A stretch of 64,000 nt of DNA, taken from the NCBI RefSeq assembly GCF_003313245.1, contig NZ_QJSD01000001.1, forward strand, positions 62,001-126,000, written 5' to 3'. Positions 53,861 to 63,179 of this stretch are shown here, piece by piece. This DNA is from Primorskyibacter marinus (lineage in GTDB: Bacteria > Pseudomonadota > Alphaproteobacteria > Rhodobacterales > Rhodobacteraceae). The translations under genes and the position numbers were made by a program. Position 1 is the first letter of the stretch; each line of letters begins with the position of its first letter. The notes beneath the pieces are model-generated. The model saw only the letters and a list, made by a program, of their open reading frames with translations, ran no database searches and was not told the origin of the DNA.

Positions 53861-54888
53861 GGTCTGATCTGGCAAAAGCACTGATCGACGCGATCCCGCT
53901 GGCAACGATCCTGGTCGGCGCAGATGAACGCGTGCAAGCGGCCAATGCCGAGGCCGACAAGTTGCTTGGTCCGGGCGTCAGGGGGCGGCATTTTATAGCC
54001 GTGCTGCGCCAGCCTGCCGTGCTTGATGTCATCGAAGGATGCCTGCGTGACGGATCGGCGGCGACGGCGCGCTATCTGACATCGGTCGGGGCGCAGGACG
54101 TTACCTACAAGGTCAGCGCACGTCACGTTCCGGATGCAGGCGCGCTGATCTGTTTCGAGGATGTCACGCATATGGAGCAAGCCGTACAGATGCGCCGTGA
54201 CTTCGTGGCAAATGTCAGCCACGAATTGCGCACGCCGTTGACGGCGCTGATGGGCTTCGTGGAAACGCTGCGTGGCCCCGCGCGCGAGGATGCCGCGGCA
54301 CGCGAACGCTTTCTTGGGATCATGGAACGTGAGGCCAACCGGATGAATCGGCTTGTCGGCGATCTGTTGTCACTCAGCCATGTCGAATCGGAAGAGCGGG
54401 TCCGACCGACCGCGCGTGTCGATCTGTGCGGATTGGTCCGCTCCACATCGCATTCGCTTGCGCCTTTGGCCAAGGATGCCGGGGTGGCTCTGATGTTGGA
54501 TCTGCCCGAGGACGGGTTTGATATTGCAGCCGATTCCGATCAGCTGCGTCAGGTTCTGATCAACCTCACAGAGAATGCGATCAAATATAGCGGGCGCGGG
54601 TCGACGGTTACGGTGTCGGTCACGAGCCCCGTCTATCAACCGCGTTTGCGGAGCGACGGCACCCAGCTGACGGTGCGGGATAGCGGACTGGGCATCGACG
54701 CGATCCATATTCCCCGCCTGACGGAACGGTTCTACCGCGCCGACAGCCACCGGTCGCGAGAGATGGGCGGCACCGGACTGGGATTGGCAATCGTCAAGCA
54801 CATCATCAACCGCCATCGTGGCCGGATGCGCATTACCAGTGAAAAAGGGCAGGGGACGACCGTCAGCGTTTTGTTGCCCATTGGATAG
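53857..54888 (+). CDS. phoR: Phosphate regulon sensor histidine kinase PhoR (soluble form)
   Basis: The 343-residue kinase has a PAS-like domain (about 5-110), a HisKA domain with FVANVSHELRTPLTALMGFV (H122), and a HATPase domain with NLTENAIKYS (N box), DSGLGID (G1) and GTGLGLAIVKH (G2). The FVANVSHELRTP form is typical of PhoR. Unlike E. coli PhoR it has no membrane helix. It would phosphorylate PhoB (60.7 kb) when phosphate is low, with PstSCAB and PhoU as the sensor. A 260-base gap separates it from pstS. Confidence 0.93.
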   Translation: MRSDLAKALIDAIPLATILVGADERVQAANAEADKLLGPGVRGRHFIAVLRQPAVLDVIEGCLRDGSAATARYLTSVGAQDVTYKVSARHVPDAGALICFEDVTHMEQAVQMRRDFVANVSHELRTPLTALMGFVETLRGPAREDAAARERFLGIMEREANRMNRLVGDLLSLSHVESEERVRPTARVDLCGLVRSTSHSLAPLAKDAGVALMLDLPEDGFDIAADSDQLRQVLINLTENAIKYSGRGSTVTVSVTSPVYQPRLRSDGTQLTVRDSGLGIDAIHIPRLTERFYRADSHRSREMGGTGLGLAIVKHIINRHRGRMRITSEKGQGTTVSVLLPIG

Positions 54889-55039
54889 ACACATCCGGCG
54901 AAATTGCCGAAATTCTTGCGATGTATTCCCTTGAGAAGATCAAGATTTTGACTTTCGAAATGTGAATGAAGTCACTTTTAATTACTGATTATCAAATAGT
55001 TGGTCGAAGAACTTCAACGCATAACCCCCAGCGCCGTCA

Positions 55040-55079
55040 ATGTCATAAAACCGTTACGAACTTGTCACAAAACCATAGC
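55040..55079 (+). promoter_or_regulatory. Tandem Pho boxes upstream of pstS
   Basis: ATGTCAT-AAAA-CCGTTAC (55040-55057) and TTGTCAC-AAAA-CCATAGC (55062-55079) fit the PhoB pattern of TGTCA-type seven-base repeats spaced by four A/T bases. The two units are 22 bases apart, two helical turns, which suits two PhoB dimers on one face. They lie 72 bases before the pstS start. Confidence 0.75.
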
Positions 55080-55150
55080 GTGCCCGTCTTATGTCGTCGC
55101 TCAGGGTCATCACGAGGATGACTGCGAATTTTGTCAAACAGGAGCCACCT

Positions 55151-56191
55151 ATGTCTTCCGTAAAACTAACCGCCTCTGCACTGGCGATTGCTGCCGTTTC
55201 CGCCACAGCCGCTGCGGCGCGTGACCAGGTACAAGTTGCAGGTTCCTCGACCGTGCTGCCATATGCCTCGATCGTGGCCGAAGCCTTTGGCGAAAACTTC
55301 GACTTCCCGACACCCGTCGTGGAATCGGGCGGATCGTCGGCCGGGCTCAAGCGTTTCTGCCAGGGTGTTGGCGAAGAGCATACAGATATTGCCAACGCTT
55401 CGCGCAAGATCCGCGAAAAGGAAATTCAGGCCTGTGCCGAAAACGGTGTGACCGACATCGTCGAAGTCCGCATCGGCTATGATGGGATCGTCTTTGCCAG
55501 CCAGCTGACCGGCCCGGCTTATACCGAGTTTACCCAGTCCGACATTTTCAACGCCTTGGCACCGAAGGTCATGGTTGATGGCAACCTGGTCGACAATCCC
55601 TACACCAAGTGGTCCGATTTCAACGCTGATCTGCCGGCCGAAGAAATCCTTGCGTTCATCCCCGGCACCAAGCACGGGACGCGCGAAGTGTTCGAGGAAA
55701 AGGTGATCGCGGTTGGCTGTGCAGAAACCGGCGCAATGGAAGCGATGATCGCGGGCGGCATGGATGAAGATACCGCCGAAGATGCCTGTCTCCAAGTGCG
55801 CAGCGACGGCCGCTCCGTTGATATTGACGGCGACTATACCGAAACGCTGGCCTCGATCGACGCCAACTCAAACGCCGTCGGCGTGTTCGGCCTGGCGTTC
55901 TACGAGAACAATACAGACGTGCTGAAAGTTGCGACAATGGCCGGTGTCGCACCGACCACCGAAAGCATCGCAAGCGGCGAATATCCGGTCTCGCGTCCGC
56001 TGTTCTTCTATGTGAAGAAAGCTCATATCGGCGTGATCCCTGGCCTGAAAGAGTTTGCCGAATTCTTCGTCGCTGACGAGATCGCAGGCCCGGATGGTCC
56101 GCTGGCCGAATATGGTCTGGTTTCCGACCCCGAACTGGCCGACACGCAGAACGCGGTTGCCGATGAAAAGACCATGAGCGCAGAGATGTAA
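55151..56191 (+). CDS. pstS: Phosphate ABC importer binding protein PstS
   Basis: The 346-residue periplasmic protein has a signal peptide (about 1-23, ending TAAAA). It then shows the phosphate-binding VQVAGSSTVLPYASIVAEAF and VVESGGSSAGLKRFCQG, plus ADITDIVEVRIGYDG-like and GTKHGTREVFEEKV segments, the latter matching the phosphate-clamping SGTR-type loop. The ATG at 55151 follows AGGAGCC. It is the first structural gene of the Pho block and is followed by two hairpins before pstC. Confidence 0.95.
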   Translation: MSSVKLTASALAIAAVSATAAAARDQVQVAGSSTVLPYASIVAEAFGENFDFPTPVVESGGSSAGLKRFCQGVGEEHTDIANASRKIREKEIQACAENGVTDIVEVRIGYDGIVFASQLTGPAYTEFTQSDIFNALAPKVMVDGNLVDNPYTKWSDFNADLPAEEILAFIPGTKHGTREVFEEKVIAVGCAETGAMEAMIAGGMDEDTAEDACLQVRSDGRSVDIDGDYTETLASIDANSNAVGVFGLAFYENNTDVLKVATMAGVAPTTESIASGEYPVSRPLFFYVKKAHIGVIPGLKEFAEFFVADEIAGPDGPLAEYGLVSDPELADTQNAVADEKTMSAEM

Positions 56192-56237
56192 TCAGGCGTC
56201 TGCCTGACTGCCGGGGGCGGACCACCTTGCCGCCCCC
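56192..56237 (+). terminator. Tandem hairpins between pstS and pstC
   Basis: TCAGGC and GCCTGA (56192-56207) form a first hairpin right after the stop. GGGGGCGG and CCGCCCCC (56213-56237) form a stronger second stem, followed by the T-rich GTTTCTTCGTTTG. Partial termination would favour PstS over the membrane subunits. Confidence 0.65.
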
Positions 56238-56283
56238 GTTTCTTCGTTTGACCTTTTGAACTGACAAACACACTGGGGGGCTT

Positions 56284-57756
56284 ATGCCTGTTTTCTGGCT
56301 CGTGATTGTGGTGCTCGCACTTGCGGCGGCCGGGTATATCCTGGGCCGGTCCCGGGCGCTGACCAGCGCCGGAGGGGACATTCGCCGGTTGCATTCACTG
56401 CCGTCCTATTACGGTTGGAATGCGGCGCTGAAGGTGATCATACCGGCATTGCTTTTGCTGGTGGTCTGGCTGCTGGCACAGCCATTCTACGTCAACAGCG
56501 TCGTGTCAAAAATGATCCCGCAAGCCGAGATTTCCGAAGGGTCAAGCCGCGGCCTGGTGATGGCCGAGGTGCGTCGCACGGCCAACGGCCTTGACAGTAT
56601 CGCTGCGGCCGGTCTGATCGACGATGATGAGACGCGCAATTTGCGGGTGGACACCACCGACGTCACCAAGCTTCTCAAGGATGCGGGGCAGGTGGTGACA
56701 TCGGGCATCACCCAGCCGGTGCTTGCCGCGGCCCAGCATTACCGGATCATGAAAGCGTCCGGCGATCTGATCATGTCGATTGCCGTTGTGGCGTTTGCCT
56801 TGGCCGGATTGCTGTGGGGTGTCAGAGAAAGCCATTTCGATTTCCGCGCACGCAACGTGGTGGAGCAGGTCGTAAAGGCGCTGCTGATTGCAGCCGCGTC
56901 AATAGCGGTGCTGACCACCGTAGGCATCGTCTTTTCGCTGATCTTCAACACTTGGGAATTCTTTCGACTGTACCCGGCGGCGGATTTCTACACGCTGTTC
57001 GAATGGGCACCCAGCTTTTCGGGCCGTGGCGGCGCGTCCAGCTTGGGCATTCTGCCGCTTCTTTGGGGTACGTTCTATATCTCGCTTGTGGCCTTGGTCG
57101 TCGCGGTCCCGGTTGGTCTGTTTGCCGCCATCTACCTGTCCGAATACGCCAGCCCGACCGTGCGGGGCTTTGCCAAGCCGATGCTTGAATTGTTGGCGGG
57201 CATTCCAACGATTGTCTACGGCCTGTTTGCCTTGTTGACGGTTGGCCCGATGTTGCTGACCGTGTTCGGAGATGATGGTTTGGGCTGGATGCAGGGCGGA
57301 CGCGCGGTGATGACCGCCGGCATCACGATGGGCATCATGTTGATCCCTTTTGTCAGTTCCTTGTCGGATGACATCATCAACTCTGTCCCGCAGTCGATGC
57401 GCGACGGGTCTTACGGGCTGGGTGCGACCAAATCCGAGACCATCAAGCAGGTCGTTCTGCCTGCCGCCTTGCCCGGTATCATCGGTGCCGTTCTTCTGGC
57501 CGCGTCGCGCGCGATCGGCGAGACGATGATCGTGGTGCTTGGGGCAGGGGCCGCGGCCCGACTGTCGCTCAATCCGTTTGAGGCGATGACGACCGTGACC
57601 GCCAAGATTGTCAGCCAATTGACCGGCGACAGTGATTTCGCCTCGCCCGAGGCGCTGGTGGCCTTCGCGCTTGGCATGAACCTTTTCATCCTGACCTTGG
57701 CGCTGAACGTTCTGGCACTTTACATCGTGCGCAAATACCGGGAGCAGTACGAATGA
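56284..57756 (+). CDS. pstC: Phosphate ABC importer permease PstC
   Basis: The 490-residue inner-membrane protein is longer than E. coli PstC (319). It has a first helix (about 2-20), a second (about 44-62), a soluble periplasmic stretch to about 155, then the permease domain. The EAA-type region reads MRDGSYGLGATKSETIKQVV, and the conserved SRAIGETMIVVLGAGAAA follows. The longer N-terminal region is common in alphaproteobacteria. Its stop overlaps the pstA start (ATGA). Confidence 0.94.
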   Translation: MPVFWLVIVVLALAAAGYILGRSRALTSAGGDIRRLHSLPSYYGWNAALKVIIPALLLLVVWLLAQPFYVNSVVSKMIPQAEISEGSSRGLVMAEVRRTANGLDSIAAAGLIDDDETRNLRVDTTDVTKLLKDAGQVVTSGITQPVLAAAQHYRIMKASGDLIMSIAVVAFALAGLLWGVRESHFDFRARNVVEQVVKALLIAAASIAVLTTVGIVFSLIFNTWEFFRLYPAADFYTLFEWAPSFSGRGGASSLGILPLLWGTFYISLVALVVAVPVGLFAAIYLSEYASPTVRGFAKPMLELLAGIPTIVYGLFALLTVGPMLLTVFGDDGLGWMQGGRAVMTAGITMGIMLIPFVSSLSDDIINSVPQSMRDGSYGLGATKSETIKQVVLPAALPGIIGAVLLAASRAIGETMIVVLGAGAAARLSLNPFEAMTTVTAKIVSQLTGDSDFASPEALVAFALGMNLFILTLALNVLALYIVRKYREQYE

Positions 57757-59114
57757 CCGACACAAGCTTTACCCCGCCCGGACGTGTACCTGCGCCACGC
57801 CACGGCTCGCTCATCACACTTGATGCCCGTACAAAAAAGCGTAACGCCGCCGAAAAGCGGTTTCGGATGTACGGCATCGCCGCCATTGCCACTGGGCTGA
57901 TCTTCCTGACGGTTCTACTGAGCGCCATCATCGCGAACGGGAAAGGGGCGTTTCAACAGACCTTCATCACCACGCAGGTTTTCTTTGATCCGGCCAAGCT
58001 GGACAAGAACGGCGACCGCAACATTGATGACATCAAGAAGGTCTCGACCTTCGGATATACGCCGCTTCTGCACAACGCGATTTTTGCCGAAGTCACAGAT
58101 CGCGGTATCGAGACGCCTCTGACCAAAGCCAGCGAGATGAAGGCGCTTATATCAGCGTCGGCGGCTGCGCAGGTGCGTGACGCGGTCATCGCAAACCCCG
58201 ATTTGATAGGCGAAACGGTCGAATTCCGTATCCTCGCGTCGTCGCGCGTCGATGGCTATCTCAAAGGGCGTGTATCCCGCGAAAGCGTTATCCGTGACAA
58301 AAGCATAGATGCCGAACATCTGGACCTTACTGATGCTCTGGCAGATGCGGGTGTCATTGAGAAACGTTTCAACCTCAGCTTCATCACGGGTGCGGATGCA
58401 TCCGAAAGCAGAGCGGAACAAGCCGGTATGGGTGTTTCCATCCTGGGTTCCCTGTTCATGATGCTGGTGGTGCTTGTTCTGTCGCTGCCCATCGGTGTTG
58501 CTGCCTCCATCTATCTGGAGGAGTTTGCAAAACAGAACCGTTGGACGGATCTGATCGAGGTGAATATCTCGAACCTCGCGGCGGTGCCGTCCATCGTGTT
58601 TGGTATCCTGGGCCTTGCCGTGTTCATCCAGTTTGCGCATCTGCCGCAATCCGCGCCGCTGGTCGGCGGGCTGGTGCTGACGCTGATGACGTTGCCGACG
58701 ATCATCATTTCGACCCGAGCGTCGCTGAAGGCCGTGCCGCCTTCGATCCGGGATGCAGCGCTTGGCATTGGGGCCTCGAAGATGCAGTCCGTGGTTCACC
58801 ATGTCTTGCCGCTGGCCGCGCCCGGCATTCTGACCGGGACAATAATCGGGCTGGCGCAGGCGCTCGGGGAAACCGCGCCGCTCTTGCTGATCGGGATGGT
58901 TGGCTACATTGCGTCGAACTATCCCGATGGGATCGCGTCGGGCTTTCTGGATCCGAACTCTGCCATGCCGGCACAGATTTACGAATGGGCAAAACGCGCT
59001 GACCCGGCCTATTACGAACGCGCCTGGGGGGGCATCATCATCCTGTTGGTTGTCCTGCTGTCGATGAACCTTATCGCGATTATCCTGCGCCGCCGCTTTG
59101 AGCGCCGCTGGTAA
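57753..59114 (+). CDS. pstA: Phosphate ABC importer permease PstA
   Basis: The 453-residue inner-membrane protein has a basic cytoplasmic N-terminus, one helix (about 45-70), a periplasmic insertion of about 150 residues, then the permease domain from about 230. That domain contains [20 protein letters not shown], the EAA-type [20 protein letters not shown] and [19 protein letters not shown]. As with PstC it is longer than the E. coli protein (296). It overlaps pstC by four bases. Confidence 0.94.
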   Translation: MTDTSFTPPGRVPAPRHGSLITLDARTKKRNAAEKRFRMYGIAAIATGLIFLTVLLSAIIANGKGAFQQTFITTQVFFDPAKLDKNGDRNIDDIKKVSTFGYTPLLHNAIFAEVTDRGIETPLTKASEMKALISASAAAQVRDAVIANPDLIGETVEFRILASSRVDGYLKGRVSRESVIRDKSIDAEHLDLTDALADAGVIEKRFNLSFITGADASESRAEQAGMGVSILGSLFMMLVVLVLSLPIGVAASIYLEEFAKQNRWTDLIEVNISNLAAVPSIVFGILGLAVFIQFAHLPQSAPLVGGLVLTLMTLPTIIISTRASLKAVPPSIRDAALGIGASKMQSVVHHVLPLAAPGILTGTIIGLAQALGETAPLLLIGMVGYIASNYPDGIASGFLDPNSAMPAQIYEWAKRADPAYYERAWGGIIILLVVLLSMNLIAIILRRRFERRW

Positions 59115-59127
59115 ACGGAGACCAAAC

Positions 59128-59928
59128 ATGTACGATGCGCCTAAATCTCTGGAGACGACCTTGGACCAGAAAACCGCCAAGATCACAGCCCGTGACGTTC
59201 AAGTTCATTACGGCGACAATCACGCCATCAAGGACGTGAATGTGAACATCGAAGCCAATACCGTCACCGCATTCATCGGACCTTCGGGCTGCGGAAAATC
59301 GACGTTTCTGCGTTGTATCAACCGGATGAATGACACGATCGACATCTGCCGTGTGCAGGGGGAAATCCTGCTCGACGGTGAGGATATCAACGACAAGCGG
59401 GTCGATCCGGTGCAATTGCGCGCCAAGGTCGGCATGGTCTTCCAGAAACCCAACCCGTTCCCGAAGTCGATTTACGACAATATCGCCTACGGTCCGCGCA
59501 TTCACGGGCTGGCAAAGAATAAGGCTGATCTCGACGCAATCGTTGAGAAATCCCTGCGTCGCGGTGCAATCTGGGAAGAGGTCAAGGACCGGCTGCATGC
59601 CTCCGGCACCGGGCTGTCGGGCGGCCAGCAACAACGCCTGTGCATCGCGCGCGCCATTGCCACGGAACCCGAGGTCTTGCTGATGGACGAGCCTTGTTCG
59701 GCGCTTGATCCCATCGCCACGGCCCAGGTCGAAGAGCTGATCGACGAATTGCGCCAGCAATATTCGGTGGTGATCGTCACACATTCCATGCAGCAGGCCG
59801 CAAGGGTCAGCCAGCGGACCGCCTTCTTTCATCTCGGCAATCTTGTCGAGTTCGGTGACACGGTCAAGATCTTCACAAATCCCGAAGACAGCCGCACCGA
59901 AAGCTATATCACTGGCCGGATCGGATAG
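59128..59928 (+). CDS. pstB: Phosphate ABC importer ATPase PstB
   Basis: The 266-residue ATPase has Walker [10 protein letters not shown] (51-59), [20 protein letters not shown] (Q-loop, diagnostic for PstB), signature [15 protein letters not shown], Walker [17 protein letters not shown], and the H-loop [20 protein letters not shown]. The ATG at 59128 has ACGGAGACC upstream; an open frame ten codons earlier overlaps pstA and was rejected. Confidence 0.96.
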   Translation: MYDAPKSLETTLDQKTAKITARDVQVHYGDNHAIKDVNVNIEANTVTAFIGPSGCGKSTFLRCINRMNDTIDICRVQGEILLDGEDINDKRVDPVQLRAKVGMVFQKPNPFPKSIYDNIAYGPRIHGLAKNKADLDAIVEKSLRRGAIWEEVKDRLHASGTGLSGGQQQRLCIARAIATEPEVLLMDEPCSALDPIATAQVEELIDELRQQYSVVIVTHSMQQAARVSQRTAFFHLGNLVEFGDTVKIFTNPEDSRTESYITGRIG

Positions 59929-59932
59929 AACC

Positions 59933-60664
59933 ATGAATGACAGCAGACATATCGCATCGGCTTTTGACCGGGATCTGGACTCGATCCATGCGAAAATACT
60001 GAAGATGGGGGGGCTGGTCGAGGCGTCCATCGTCGACTCTTCCAAAGCGCTGGAAAGCCGCGATCAGGAACTGGCCGAAAAGGTGCGTCGCGGCGATGCC
60101 GCCATTGACGCGCTGGACGAGCAGATCAATGACGAGGTGGCCAACCTTATCGCGCTACGCGCACCAACAGCGGTGGATTTGCGGACCGTGCTGGCGATCA
60201 TGCGGATGACCTCGAACCTGGAGCGGATCGGTGATCTTTCGAAGAACCTTGCCAAACGGTCGGACGTGCTGGGACAACTGACGCAGATTTCCGGCGCGAC
60301 CGGGTCGATCCGGCGCATGACGCGCGAAGTCGAGGCGATGCTGAAGGATGCTTTGGATGCGTTCATCCAGCGCGATCCCGATTTTGCACGCGACGTGATC
60401 GAGCGCGACCGCGAGGTCGACGAGATGTACAACACGCTGTTCCGCGAATTCCTGACCTTCATGCTGGAGGATCCGCGCAATATCACCGCCTGCATGCATT
60501 TGCATTTCATCGCCAAGAACGTCGAGCGCATGGGCGATCATGTCACCGCGATCGCCGAGCAGGTGCTGTTTTATGTCACCGGGGAAACGCCGGAAGGAAC
60601 CCGACCCAAAGCGGATGTCACCTCCATGGACATGAAATATAACCCCGAAGCGGAGCCAGACTAG
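59933..60664 (+). CDS. phoU: Phosphate signalling protein PhoU
   Basis: PhoU links PstB to PhoR and is needed to keep the Pho regulon off when phosphate is plentiful. The 243-residue all-helical protein has two PhoU repeats: KILKMGGLVEASIVDSSKAL with LRTVLAIMRMTSNLERIGDL, and MTREVEAMLKDALDAFIQRD with HLHFIAKNVERMGDHVTAIA. The E-R-x-GD motifs mark metal-binding sites. It starts four bases after pstB. Confidence 0.96.
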   Translation: MNDSRHIASAFDRDLDSIHAKILKMGGLVEASIVDSSKALESRDQELAEKVRRGDAAIDALDEQINDEVANLIALRAPTAVDLRTVLAIMRMTSNLERIGDLSKNLAKRSDVLGQLTQISGATGSIRRMTREVEAMLKDALDAFIQRDPDFARDVIERDREVDEMYNTLFREFLTFMLEDPRNITACMHLHFIAKNVERMGDHVTAIAEQVLFYVTGETPEGTRPKADVTSMDMKYNPEAEPD

Positions 60665-60665
60665 G

Positions 60666-61355
60666 ATGAGCGCGTCACAACCAACGATACTGGTGGTCGA
60701 GGACGAAGCCTCACAGCGTGAAATCCTGTCCTACAATCTGGAGGCTGAGGGATTTCGCGTCGCCGTCGCCGAGAACGGCGAAGAGGCAATGCTGCTTGTC
60801 GCGGAAGAGGTGCCGGACCTCGTGGTGCTGGACTGGATGTTGCCGAACGTCTCGGGGATCGAGGTGTGCCGCCGCATCAAAAGCCGCTCTGATACCCGTA
60901 GCATTCCGGTCATCATGCTGTCGGCCCGCACCGAAGAGGTGGACCGGGTCCGCGGGTTGGAAACCGGCGCTGACGACTATGTCGTAAAGCCGTTTTCGGT
61001 CGTAGAACTTATGGCGCGGGTGCGCGCGCAGCTGCGCCGGACACGGCCCGCGACAATGGGCGCGCGTCTGGAATATCTCGATATCCTTCTGGATGCCGAA
61101 ACCCACAAGGTCACACGCGCGGAAGCACCGCTGAAACTGGGTCCGACAGAATTTCGGCTGCTGGCGACGTTCCTGGAAAAGCCGGGCCGGGTCTGGTCGC
61201 GTGAACAGCTGCTGGATCGGGTTTGGGGCCGGGACATCTATGTCGATACGCGCACCGTGGATGTTCACATCGGACGTCTGCGCAAGGCATTGTGCCAATA
61301 TGGCGGCGAAGATCCTCTGCGCACGGTTCGGGGTGCAGGCTACGCGCTGGGTTAG
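60666..61355 (+). CDS. phoB: Phosphate response regulator PhoB
   Basis: The 229-residue regulator has a receiver domain with TILVVEDEASQREIL, the phosphorylated D56 in VVLDWMLPNVSG, and the switch Lys in DYVVKPFS. An OmpR-type winged helix follows, with LGPTEFRLLATFLEKPGRVW and RTVDVHIGRLRKAL. It would bind the tandem Pho boxes before pstS. It follows phoU after one base and ends the Pho unit. Confidence 0.96.
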   Translation: MSASQPTILVVEDEASQREILSYNLEAEGFRVAVAENGEEAMLLVAEEVPDLVVLDWMLPNVSGIEVCRRIKSRSDTRSIPVIMLSARTEEVDRVRGLETGADDYVVKPFSVVELMARVRAQLRRTRPATMGARLEYLDILLDAETHKVTRAEAPLKLGPTEFRLLATFLEKPGRVWSREQLLDRVWGRDIYVDTRTVDVHIGRLRKALCQYGGEDPLRTVRGAGYALG

Positions 61356-61525
61356 AGATCTCGTCGACATTCAATTGGTATGGCAGATGATCCGGAATGG
61401 AAAGGGTCTGCCGCCCATACACCATTCGTATAATCTGTATTATGTAAATATTAGAGGTGCGCACGAGATGAAATTGCAGCCTGAATGGACATTTCATTAA
61501 GAGCTATGCTTCGCTCTGTATACGT

Positions 61526-62044
61526 TCAGTTCGTTGGAATGCTGACGCGCAACTGGATCGTCTCAAGCCCAAGATTGTCGTCGTACAGCCCCGCATTCGA
61601 GCGGTGATCGTAGGCCAGACCGAACCGCGCGCCGCTGCGTCCTTGAAGGCCAAACTCGATACCGGAGCGGAATTCGATCGGGCCGCCAAGATCCGGGCCG
61701 CCACCTTGCAGATACAGACCCGTCATCGCGTGAAGCTGCATATAGGCGGTCTGGCTGCGATTGCTCATCGTATAGGCATGACCCAAACCGGCCCAGGCAT
61801 CGCCGCGCCCGGTGACCGATAGACCGTAGATCATCTGAAACGGACCATGCGCCTTGCGCGTATCGCGACGAATGTAAATTTCTTCGTCGACTTGTTCATC
61901 TTGGAAATACACACCGCCGCCAGAGATGGCGGTGTATGACGGCACCTGATTATAAGCGAGACAGCCTTGGTTGGGACAATGGTTCTGCGACATGTCCCAA
62001 AGCCCAAGTGCAAGGGTCAATACCGCGAAAGTTCCATCAGCCAT
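61526..62044 (-). CDS. PagL-type lipid A 3-O-deacylase (acyloxyacyl hydrolase)
   Basis: The 172-residue protein is a small outer-membrane barrel candidate. Its C-terminus carries YDHRSNAGLYDDNLGLETIQ, with His147, Ser149 and Glu161; the His-to-Glu spacing of 14 equals that of the PagL catalytic residues (His126, Ser128, Glu140 in Pseudomonas). Alternating hydrophobic strands (GLSVTGRGDAWAGLGHAY, GIEFGLQGRSGARFGLAY) fit a barrel. A hydrophobic N-terminus may be the export signal. PagL removes the 3-linked acyl chain of lipid A. AAGGA and GGAG lie just before the ATG. Confidence 0.75.
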   Translation of the reverse strand: MADGTFAVLTLALGLWDMSQNHCPNQGCLAYNQVPSYTAISGGGVYFQDEQVDEEIYIRRDTRKAHGPFQMIYGLSVTGRGDAWAGLGHAYTMSNRSQTAYMQLHAMTGLYLQGGGPDLGGPIEFRSGIEFGLQGRSGARFGLAYDHRSNAGLYDDNLGLETIQLRVSIPTN

Positions 62045-62141
62045 GCTGTTCTCCGTTCCTTGACTTGGTGCGTCTGAATGCCTCGAAACACTGGTGGTGT
62101 CCAGTCTTTGTGCGGGTCGGTTTCTACAACTTTATCCGGTA

Positions 62142-63005
62142 TTACTCAAAGGTTTCGAACCAATCAGGCAGCACGGTGCGAAACGGAAATTTCAAAGCTC
62201 GCGCTTTGACGACACCCAGGCGCTCACTGCGCATGGGATCGTTGGAAAGCGCACGAAAGGCCTTTGCCCGCGCCTTGTGCCATGGCAGCACGGGTTTGGC
62301 CCGGAAACTTTCCAGAAAGCGCGCTGCGTCTGCATCCGCCTCACGCCAGCCAGCGCCGGGTAATCCTTTTTGGCCTGTCGTCGAAATTGCAATACGGTCA
62401 GCGTTGACCTGTTCCAGCGCGGTCAGATTGGCATATTTCAAATGTACCAGATACACGCCCTCTGGCATCACGAAAGGAAAACCCGCCAGCTTTTGCAGCC
62501 GCACTTTCGTGCCATGCAATGTCAGGTTGACCGGCTTGGAGTGCGCGAACGCCTTGCTGTAATGGCCTGTAAAGGAAACGTTTTTACGCGTTCTCCAAAA
62601 CCCGTCCCGCAATGGTCGATCTTCGGCCTGTTCAACCAGATCAAGGCCAAGCGCGGTAAGGACGGGCACCCTGCCCGCTGCGGCAAATATCTGTTGAAGT
62701 GTGCCAACACGGGGATCGGTGCAGATCACTTCGTCCACATCGGTGCGGATCACCCAATCATAGCTGGCGAGCAACCCGGCCTGAAACCCGTTCAGCAATT
62801 CCGACCGCCTGCGGTCAAAATGGCTGAGGTCATCACGCGGAATCGTCCAGACACTTGCGCCCGGACAGATCCGCTGAACCTCTGGGTCGGCACCATGCGC
62901 CACGATATACAGCGCGTCGGCCCCCAACAGTCGCGCGTAGTGACGATACCAGGCACCCAAAGCCCAATAGTCTTTGTAAACCATTGTCAGTGCGCAGATT
63001 TTCAT
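62142..63005 (-). CDS. Glycosyltransferase family 2-like protein
   Basis: The 287-residue protein starts ICALTMVYKDYWALGAWYRH and has the metal-binding DVD (89-91) in WVIRTDVDEVI. A FWRTRKNVSFTGHYSKAF region and a basic C-terminus follow, with no membrane helix. This matches the GT2-type proteins (Glyco_tranf_2_4-like) common in Rhodobacterales, with unknown acceptor. It lies upstream of the PagL-type gene on the same strand (97-base gap). A surface glycan role is likely but inferred. Confidence 0.78.
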   Translation of the reverse strand: MKICALTMVYKDYWALGAWYRHYARLLGADALYIVAHGADPEVQRICPGASVWTIPRDDLSHFDRRRSELLNGFQAGLLASYDWVIRTDVDEVICTDPRVGTLQQIFAAAGRVPVLTALGLDLVEQAEDRPLRDGFWRTRKNVSFTGHYSKAFAHSKPVNLTLHGTKVRLQKLAGFPFVMPEGVYLVHLKYANLTALEQVNADRIAISTTGQKGLPGAGWREADADAARFLESFRAKPVLPWHKARAKAFRALSNDPMRSERLGVVKARALKFPFRTVLPDWFETFE

Positions 63006-63179
63006 GCCGCCCTCGCGTTTCGAGGTAAATGGTTAGCCGCGCCAATACCGCCTGACAAGAGGCTGGTCTGAAATAGCCACATTCCTGATTGTTCTTGTCG
63101 GATTGACTTATCCTAGTCTTTTTGTCAGTAACTTGACCAGAAATGCAATCAAGCCCACCGCGAACCGACAGGAAAGACT

